From positions 1 through 20,251 of the IMG/VR virus record IMGVR_UViG_3300042868_009645: 20,251 nucleotides of DNA. One strand, written 5' to 3'. Positions within the stretch are counted from its first letter, which is position 1, and each line of letters opens with the position of its first letter. The position numbers and the translations under genes were made by a program. Of this stretch, positions 16,501-20,251 are shown piece after piece. The notes beneath the pieces are model-generated. The model searched no databases. It was not told where the DNA came from and saw nothing but the letters and a program-made list of their open reading frames with translations. Source of the DNA: a virus.

Positions 16501-18588
16501 AGCAGAAGAAACAGAAACCGTTGCAGAGGCACCTACAAGGGGTTGATAACCAAAACCAGTAGTAATTGCAACTCTAACTATTCTTCCAGCATTTGGAACT
16601 CCACTGATGAATTTGATCGTATTGTTGCCTGGTGTATCTATTTTAAAATCTTTTTCTGCTACTTGGGGGATGTTGTTTATTAAAATAATTGGATTGTTGT
16701 TTATATCAGTAGAACTATTAGTATTTGTGTAAATTCCAGATATTATTTCATTATCGGTTTTCAAAGAAAAATTAAGTCTTCTGATATTAAATGTGGTAGT
16801 TGCTATTCCCACATAAACATTATGATTTGGAGAAATTCCAATACTTCCAATTCCAATTGAATTTATAACTGTATTTAAATTTATTAAAAAAGGAGTAGAA
16901 TACTCTAAATTTAATGTATCACCAATCTCCAAACTAGTAGTGTCTATTCCTGATATACTATCTTGACTATCATAATTTAAAGTGCCTGTTCTTATTCCTA
17001 AATTTTCTGCTTTTCCCGTAAAATCTAAAGAAATGTCATCAATAACTAAATTTTTGTCAGTGGTGTTTCCTGGGTCAAATCTTCTACTAAAATATCTTCC
17101 TTGAAAATTTGAACTAACTTTCAAACCTTCTTGTCCTATTTTTCCATAAGGAGGAGTTGAAAAATAAATTTTTCCCTTTTCAATGTTATAGTCACCTCTA
17201 TAAACTTTAATCGTGGATGATGAAGTGTGTGCTCTTATTTCACTTCCATATTGACCTCTTTCTACAATAATGTCATTTGTTGAATCAATTCCAACTGCTC
17301 TGACATTCATATATTCAGAATCAATTTTCAAAACATCTAAAGAAGTTAGTGAAGAAATACCTGAAGTCACATATATTGTATTTCCTAATCCAACTCCAGA
17401 TGATAAAGAAAAAGTAAGATTTTTTCTGTATAATGGAGTTTGAATAATATTATCAATTGCAATTAAAGAACTTGCATTTGGATTATCAAATGCAAATGAA
17501 TGTGTCCCTACACCCAATTGACTTATATCAAGTTCTGATGCTGTAGAAAGTCCAGAAACTTTAAATTGGTCATCATTTAGTTTGTCTATATACAAAATGT
17601 CAGGGAGTATATCTGTTCCCAAAAGTGTTGGTGAAACAAATAAATTATCTGCTGGTGTAGAACCACCAATATGTGTTCCGGCAATACTTATTATATCTGT
17701 AGGAGTTGATGATGTGCTTGTAGTTCCAACACCAACAACTCCTATTGAATAATTTCTCCCACCATTTGCAACAGTTACTGAACTAATTTTCCCAGTAGAA
17801 TCTCTTGATATATTGAATGTTGCCCCAGAACCAACACCAACTATTGTAGTACCAGCAACACCAGTATATGATGCATTTGCTGCTGATACGATTGCTGTAC
17901 TTGAAACTTTAGAAACATTGAATGATAATGTGTGAGTTGGATTTTCTCCTCCAAGATAAGTTCCAGCAATTGAAACTGTATCTGCTACTCTATATCCTCT
18001 TCCACCATCTTTGAGAATAATTGAAGTTGAAATTGGATTTCCTGCTGGTGTTCCATCATATGTAATCCAAACTTCAAATTTTGCATCCGTTCCAATTCCA
18101 TTTGTTGTTGATGGAATTGGATTACCAAATCCATAAATGCGACTTAATGCATTTGGTATTAGAGTTGATACACCAGTAATTGTAGTACTGATTGCTACAT
18201 TATATCCATTCTCAAATATTGCACTTCCAATACCACCACTCACTCCCATTATAATTCCAGCACCGTATTCTTTAGTTACAAATTGTGGCTCCACTAAAGA
18301 CGTGGTTCCAATTCCAATTTTTTCACCAAGTGTATTTGTAACTGGAAAATAACCTTCACCTGGATTTACAATTAAAACCGAAACAATTGAACCATTACTT
18401 GGGTGATCAATTATTGGATAGAATACTCCTTCAATTGTTGGAGTTGTGGTATTTTCAATTTCAATTTTTGGAGGATCGGTTGATGCATATCCTGCTCCAC
18501 CATCAATCACTTCAATTTTTGATACAGAATATTTATCTCCATCAAAAATTGGAAATAATATTGCACCTGACCCTGGAACTGTTCGCAT
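13576..18588 (-). CDS. large baseplate/virion structural protein in the gp7 position, with beta-propeller
   Basis: A 1670-residue protein built of modules. Residues ~25-330 hold GGxGY repeats (IDGGAGYASTDPPKIEI, NPGEGYFPV, KDGGRGYRVADTVSIAG, NGGRNYSIG). Residues ~423-465 hold an E-x-VERGQYGSEIRAH module. A second GGxGY cluster spans ~677-833 (GAGSGYRTAPVISIA, NAGTGYTTN, DPGSGYKVGEI). Residues ~946-1085 contain a stretch typical of marine T4-like phage proteins (REQFERVIKKI, PLKWTKQTKDRIINGVLYSK, then TQIIKSVS). Residues ~1131-1430 form an apparent seven-bladed propeller flanked by SGGSGYEPSSQ and NGGFGYSQTTAPP. The C-terminus (FYGRYTWGQIYDYQNRARE, then GLSTAPEVYRTRGLI) resembles ends of cyanophage structural proteins. 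Directly upstream of gp8 is the place of T4 gp7 (1032 residues, baseplate wedge), but I cannot show homology to gp7. A late-promoter octamer precedes it. Confidence 0.75.
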   Translation of the reverse strand: MRTVPGSGAILFPIFDGDKYSVSKIEVIDGGAGYASTDPPKIEIENTTTPTIEGVFYPIIDHPSNGSIVSVLIVNPGEGYFPVTNTLGEKIGIGTTSLVEPQFVTKEYGAGIIMGVSGGIGSAIFENGYNVAISTTITGVSTLIPNALSRIYGFGNPIPSTTNGIGTDAKFEVWITYDGTPAGNPISTSIILKDGGRGYRVADTVSIAGTYLGGENPTHTLSFNVSKVSSTAIVSAANASYTGVAGTTIVGVGSGATFNISRDSTGKISSVTVANGGRNYSIGVVGVGTTSTSSTPTDIISIAGTHIGGSTPADNLFVSPTLLGTDILPDILYIDKLNDDQFKVSGLSTASELDISQLGVGTHSFAFDNPNASSLIAIDNIIQTPLYRKNLTFSLSSGVGLGNTIYVTSGISSLTSLDVLKIDSEYMNVRAVGIDSTNDIIVERGQYGSEIRAHTSSSTIKVYRGDYNIEKGKIYFSTPPYGKIGQEGLKVSSNFQGRYFSRRFDPGNTTDKNLVIDDISLDFTGKAENLGIRTGTLNYDSQDSISGIDTTSLEIGDTLNLEYSTPFLINLNTVINSIGIGSIGISPNHNVYVGIATTTFNIRRLNFSLKTDNEIISGIYTNTNSSTDINNNPIILINNIPQVAEKDFKIDTPGNNTIKFISGVPNAGRIVRVAITTGFGYQPLVGASATVSVSSAGTISSISLTGAGSGYRTAPVISIASTVGSGATITATIGTGGTVTSLSIVNAGTGYTTNILPQINIPIPPNYSDLSTTYAGISTGSGEGAKVSVIVGNGSSVTGFTLEDPGSGYKVGEILVVPGITTNPTVGAGFSEFRITIEETFTDKFGGFYPGQFIKFDDPSKYFTGTKRKFDLLIDKESISLKTSPLSDLKVENNFFVFINDIIQVPNLSYKIVGSRIIFTEAPKKDSKCLILFYRGSDLDVDQVDPPKTLKEGDIIQIQQNKFELTQREQFERVIKKIISSDQFDTFTYDSLGINTDPKKSRPLKWTKQTKDRIINGVLYSKQRPDLKSRVTPKTQIIKSVSKTDTKIYVNNAFPLFSIDENLNLKEELRDVVLISNKDFTISTGTAVVSAASTISGVSITSGGSGYEPSSQPDISISSAFIVKKDPIYNWQKTTGINTSFSFNSVIYGNKFVAIGSSSLLGISEDGKLWTTSNVGFGTTVSFNSISFASTSNTYVAVGNTGKIIKSVGLSSWTEYNLVQRIFSDSSNVDLNDEIETEKSLFNGEFNDISYSSTKDTFVAVGSTYIFSSVGTASTQFIKNNFNTENNLNSISNNNSLFVTVGDNGRISYSITENVWKSITKFTNENLNKVIWDGSKFIVVGNNSTIATSETGINWSLIQNLNISTNIKNIKYFDGIYVILDTNGDLYYSLNLSYWEKRTTNQNNPIKDIVYIPNLNSNSITIVVGVAGTVMYANPSYNRATATSTTTNDSVSSVTITNGGFGYSQTTAPPVIFESIKPNKEKIISIKAKGDFGKIVGINTIGIGQSSLEFILESENYNNSLLGIGYSSLNVFGINRSQLNVGDYFVIFDSNVITGYALTGITTSTGIIVGSSGVSTNTIDGLYRVENVISNTNTGIVTVRCDFIVVPGGVDKAISTGINTTGFYGRYTWGQIYDYQNRARENPKQFDANTRNGLIGLSTAPEVYRTRGLI
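14290..15205 (-). other. seven-bladed beta-propeller domain within the 1670-aa protein
   Basis: About 300 residues contain seven sequential units of the form (F/L/I)N-x-I-x-(Y/F)...(F/Y)(V/I)xVG-x-x-G-x-(I/L)-x-x-S-x-x-x-x-x-W. Examples: FNSVIYGNKFVAIG...ISEDGKLW; FNSISFASTSNTYVAVG; FNDISYSSTKDTFVAVG; LNSISNNNSLFVTVGDNG; LNKVIWDGSKFIVVGNNS; IKNIKYFDGIYVILDTNGDL; IKDIVYIPNLNSNSITIVVG. The last unit lacks its terminal W strand, but a matching strand (YNWQKTTGI) precedes the first unit, which is the usual velcro closure of propellers. The blades recall BNR/Asp-box or Ycf48-like propellers. Confidence 0.72.
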
Positions 18589-18618
18589 TATTACAAAAAA
18601 ACTACTCTTTTATTCTTA

Positions 18619-18626
18619 TATTTATT
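18619..18626 (-). promoter_or_regulatory. candidate late promoter AATAAATA before the 1670-aa gene
   Basis: In the 59-base gap between the 224-aa gene and the 1670-aa gene, the longest gap in the window, the minus strand reads AATAAATA. It ends 30 bases before the ATG at 18586-18588. It is the only match in the gap and is clear of both coding sequences. Confidence 0.55.
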
Positions 18627-18647
18627 GGGTATTGAAAAGTCAATGAT

Positions 18648-19322
18648 TTATGGAACTGAAACTGTACTTAAAACTCCTGTATTGCTTACTATTAGTCTAT
18701 ATTTTGTTCCATTTTCAGCAGTAAGAATTACGCCAGATGAAGTATCAATTCCAACTCTAGCATCACCTTGAACGTGAAGTTTTGATGTTGGTGCTGTGGT
18801 TCCTATACCAACAAGACCTTTAAAATCTGTTATACCTTGTGTTCCATCGTGTCTAGTACTTAGAGTGTTGTACATATCTGCAGTATCTGGTGCTCCAAAT
18901 GAACCTGCAGATCCACTTGGTGGTTTTACATTAAATCCAGTAATACCACCAGGAGATAAAATATTAAGAAATCCAAGTCCATCAGTTCCACCATTAGTAA
19001 AAAATCCACCAAATGCATCTCTTGTGTTAAATATAAATGATGATCCATTTATATGAATATCACCATTAGAAACATAAACACTTCCTATACCAACATCAAG
19101 TGCTGCTTTTGGATTTGTAGTTCCAATACCAACAGAACCAGAAACATAAACACCACCAGTGACTTGAAGTGGTTGTGATGAGGTTCCAGTCACTGATGTA
19201 GAACCAATCAAACAGTTTCCATAAAGATGATTAATCAAAACCCTACCATCAGTGGAAACACCAACTAAAGGTATTCCGTCATTGTCATTTATATTAAAAA
19301 ATACTCCTGTGTTGTTTGCCAT
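18648..19322 (-). CDS. short tail-fibre-like virion protein
   Basis: A 224-residue Gly/Ser/Thr-rich beta protein. The N-terminus (NNTGVFFNINDNDGIPLVGV, then STDGRVLINHLYGN) and the repeated SGSVGIGTTNPKAALDVG and KGLVGIGTTAPTSKLHVQGD motifs are the GIGTT-xP-xxx-LxV pattern of phage fibre and collar proteins, usually just before a C-terminal chaperone domain. No intramolecular chaperone (peptidase S74) is visible: the protein ends with GTKYRLIVSNTGVLSTVSVP, an ending seen in cyanophage structural proteins. The centre holds an SPGGITGFNVKPPSGSAGSF segment. It starts at an ATG 15 bases after the glycine-rich gene. A role as a trimeric fibre segment or baseplate-associated spike is inferred from composition and neighbours. 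Confidence 0.72.
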   Translation of the reverse strand: MANNTGVFFNINDNDGIPLVGVSTDGRVLINHLYGNCLIGSTSVTGTSSQPLQVTGGVYVSGSVGIGTTNPKAALDVGIGSVYVSNGDIHINGSSFIFNTRDAFGGFFTNGGTDGLGFLNILSPGGITGFNVKPPSGSAGSFGAPDTADMYNTLSTRHDGTQGITDFKGLVGIGTTAPTSKLHVQGDARVGIDTSSGVILTAENGTKYRLIVSNTGVLSTVSVP

Positions 19323-19337
19323 TTTTCTTTAATGCCT

Positions 19338-20251
19338 TTATTGATTTATATTGTTTCCAACTTGATTTGTTGGGAATAGTCTTGAGAACTTAGAACTTGG
19401 AGACCACAAAATTCTTACTGCACCTTGAGCTCCATTTCCTCCAAGAGTAGAACTTCCATTTTCTCCTCCTCCACCACCTGCACCATAATTCCCCCCTGGA
19501 CTTCCATTACTACCATCTGTTCCTGTTGTTCCATCAGAACCACCAGAACCACTTGTTCCTCCAGAATTTAATGCACCTGTTCCATTTTGTGATAATCCCA
19601 ATAATCCCACTCCACCACCACCAGAACCAAGTCCTCCACCACCTGCTCCTGCACCTCCAGAACCATTACCTCCAGTTGCTGATGAACCATTTCCTCCATT
19701 TCCTATGTATCCTCCTGCTCCTCCTCCTCCTCCACCAGAGGTCAATGTACCACCTCCACCATTACCGCCATTACCTCCTCCTATATTTCCACCAATCGTA
19801 CTTCCAGAACCACCGGAAGCAGAACCTCCAGTACTATTTGTTCCACCACTTCCACCATAAGCAGTCACAATTCCAGTAATTTCGGAAGTCCCACCAGAAT
19901 TTCCATTTCCACCATTTCCACCATTTCCACCATTTCCTACAGTAATGTTTAATACTTGACCTGGAGTAACTGGATAGTCATTAATATATCTCAGTCCTCC
20001 TCCTCCACCACCAGATCCTCCATTCCCACCTTGACCTGCTCCACCACCTCCTCCTCCAGCAATTACTATTGCTGAAATTTTAGAAACTCCTATTGGCACA
20101 GTAAAAGAGTTAGACCCAACTACAGTAAATGTACTGGAAAACCCAGAAAGTGAAAGTGTGCTTGTTCCAATTAACAACGAACCATCTATTGTTGATGATT
20201 GAGTAATTATAAAACTTGAAGCAGTTATAATTCCTGTAGTATTAATGCTTG
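19338..20251 (-). CDS. glycine-rich tail fibre/adhesin protein (5' end beyond the window)
   Basis: The frame is open from the right edge to the TAA at 19338-19340, giving about 303 visible residues. A TTG at 20175-20177 could be mistaken for a start, but in-frame sequence upstream (SINTTGIITASSFIITQ...) is typical fibre sequence, so the real start lies outside. After a strand region (TFTVVGSNSFTVPIGVSKIS) comes AIVIAGGGGGGAG, the entry of a glycine-rich domain (Gly_rich_2-like), then LRYINDYPVTPGQVLNITVG and about 170 residues of GGNGG/GSGGGG runs. It ends GAVRILWSPSSKFSRLFPTN and a short polar tail. The family is known from phage fibre and baseplate tips, where glycine-rich stretches can pack as polyglycine-II helices in receptor-binding tips such as Salmonella phage S16 gp38. 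Host-recognition function is inferred. Confidence 0.8.
   Translation of the reverse strand, partial: SINTTGIITASSFIITQSSTIDGSLLIGTSTLSLSGFSSTFTVVGSNSFTVPIGVSKISAIVIAGGGGGGAGQGGNGGSGGGGGGLRYINDYPVTPGQVLNITVGNGGNGGNGGNGNSGGTSEITGIVTAYGGSGGTNSTGGSASGGSGSTIGGNIGGGNGGNGGGGTLTSGGGGGGAGGYIGNGGNGSSATGGNGSGGAGAGGGGLGSGGGGVGLLGLSQNGTGALNSGGTSGSGGSDGTTGTDGSNGSPGGNYGAGGGGGENGSSTLGGNGAQGAVRILWSPSSKFSRLFPTNQVGNNINQ
19343..19350 (-). promoter_or_regulatory. near-match late promoter TATAAATC before the 224-aa gene
   Basis: The minus strand reads TATAAATC, one base from TATAAATA, within the last codons of the glycine-rich gene and 20 bases before the ATG of the 224-aa gene. Spacing is suitable, but the match is imperfect. 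Confidence 0.25.
19905..19938 (-). repeat. 9-bp tandem repeat in the glycine-rich gene
   Basis: On the plus strand the unit ATTTCCACC occurs three times in tandem from 19905 to 19931, followed by a partial fourth (ATTTCC). It encodes the Gly-Gly-Asn triplet run in NGGNGGNGGN. In-frame 9-base units can expand or contract without a frameshift, which could change fibre length. Confidence 0.8.

Noticed and set aside
19526-19879. 117-codon His/Leu/Gln-rich open frame on the plus strand
   Set aside because: It is a low-complexity reverse reading of GGT/GGA glycine codons of the fibre gene.
19440-20070. CRISPR-like or satellite repeat in the CCACC/CCTCC-rich stretch
   Set aside because: There are no constant repeats with unique spacers of regular length; the pattern is codon-level repetition of glycine runs.
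20175-20177. TTG as the start of the glycine-rich gene
   Set aside because: The frame stays open to the window edge and the residues upstream (SINTTGIITASSF) look like normal fibre protein, so the start is probably outside the window.

Overview
This window is a slice of the late structural region of a large T4-like myovirus from the marine clade (cyanophages of Prochlorococcus/Synechococcus and related pelagiphages). Three things point there. A run of recognisable T4-type virion genes lies in T4 order (gp8, then gp13, gp14, gp15, gp16). Several non-T4 proteins typical of the marine clade are interleaved: a giant DUF4815 protein, proteins full of GGxGY repeats, and GIGTT-type fibre proteins. 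The DNA is also very AT-rich. No host-derived metabolic gene is present, so the host (cyanobacterium or SAR11-type bacterium) cannot be decided from this window. I see no tRNA, integrase, IS element or CRISPR array.

All genes are on the minus strand, so transcription runs from high to low coordinates. In transcription order: a glycine-rich fibre or adhesin protein cut by the right edge (19338-20251); a short fibre-like protein (18648-19322); a 1670-residue baseplate/virion protein in the T4 gp7 position with an apparent seven-bladed beta-propeller (13576-18588); gp8 baseplate wedge (11974-13545); a 2491-residue DUF4815 virion protein where T4 has gp9 to gp12 (4493-11968); a 66-residue coiled-coil protein (4296-4496); a 117-residue beta-rich protein (3913-4266); neck proteins gp13 and gp14; tail terminator/sheath stabiliser gp15; small terminase gp16; and, cut by the left edge, a small DUF5661-like protein whose N-terminus looks like a T4 capsid-targeting sequence.

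The genes are packed tightly, with 1- or 4-base start/stop overlaps or gaps of at most about 60 bases, and there is no gene-free stretch over 300 bases. Octamers matching the T4-like late promoter NATAAATA lie in or beside several gene junctions, some overlapping the stop codon of the gene before. They suggest several overlapping late units: 1670-aa gene; gp8/DUF4815/66-aa; 117-aa/gp13/gp14; possibly gp15/gp16; possibly the DUF5661-like gene.

Together the genes would build the baseplate periphery and fibres, the neck that joins head and tail, and part of the packaging motor. The most interesting features are repeated small modules shared by otherwise unrelated virion proteins, the complete-looking beta-propeller in the gp7-position protein, and the possible capsid-targeted internal protein next to the terminase gene.
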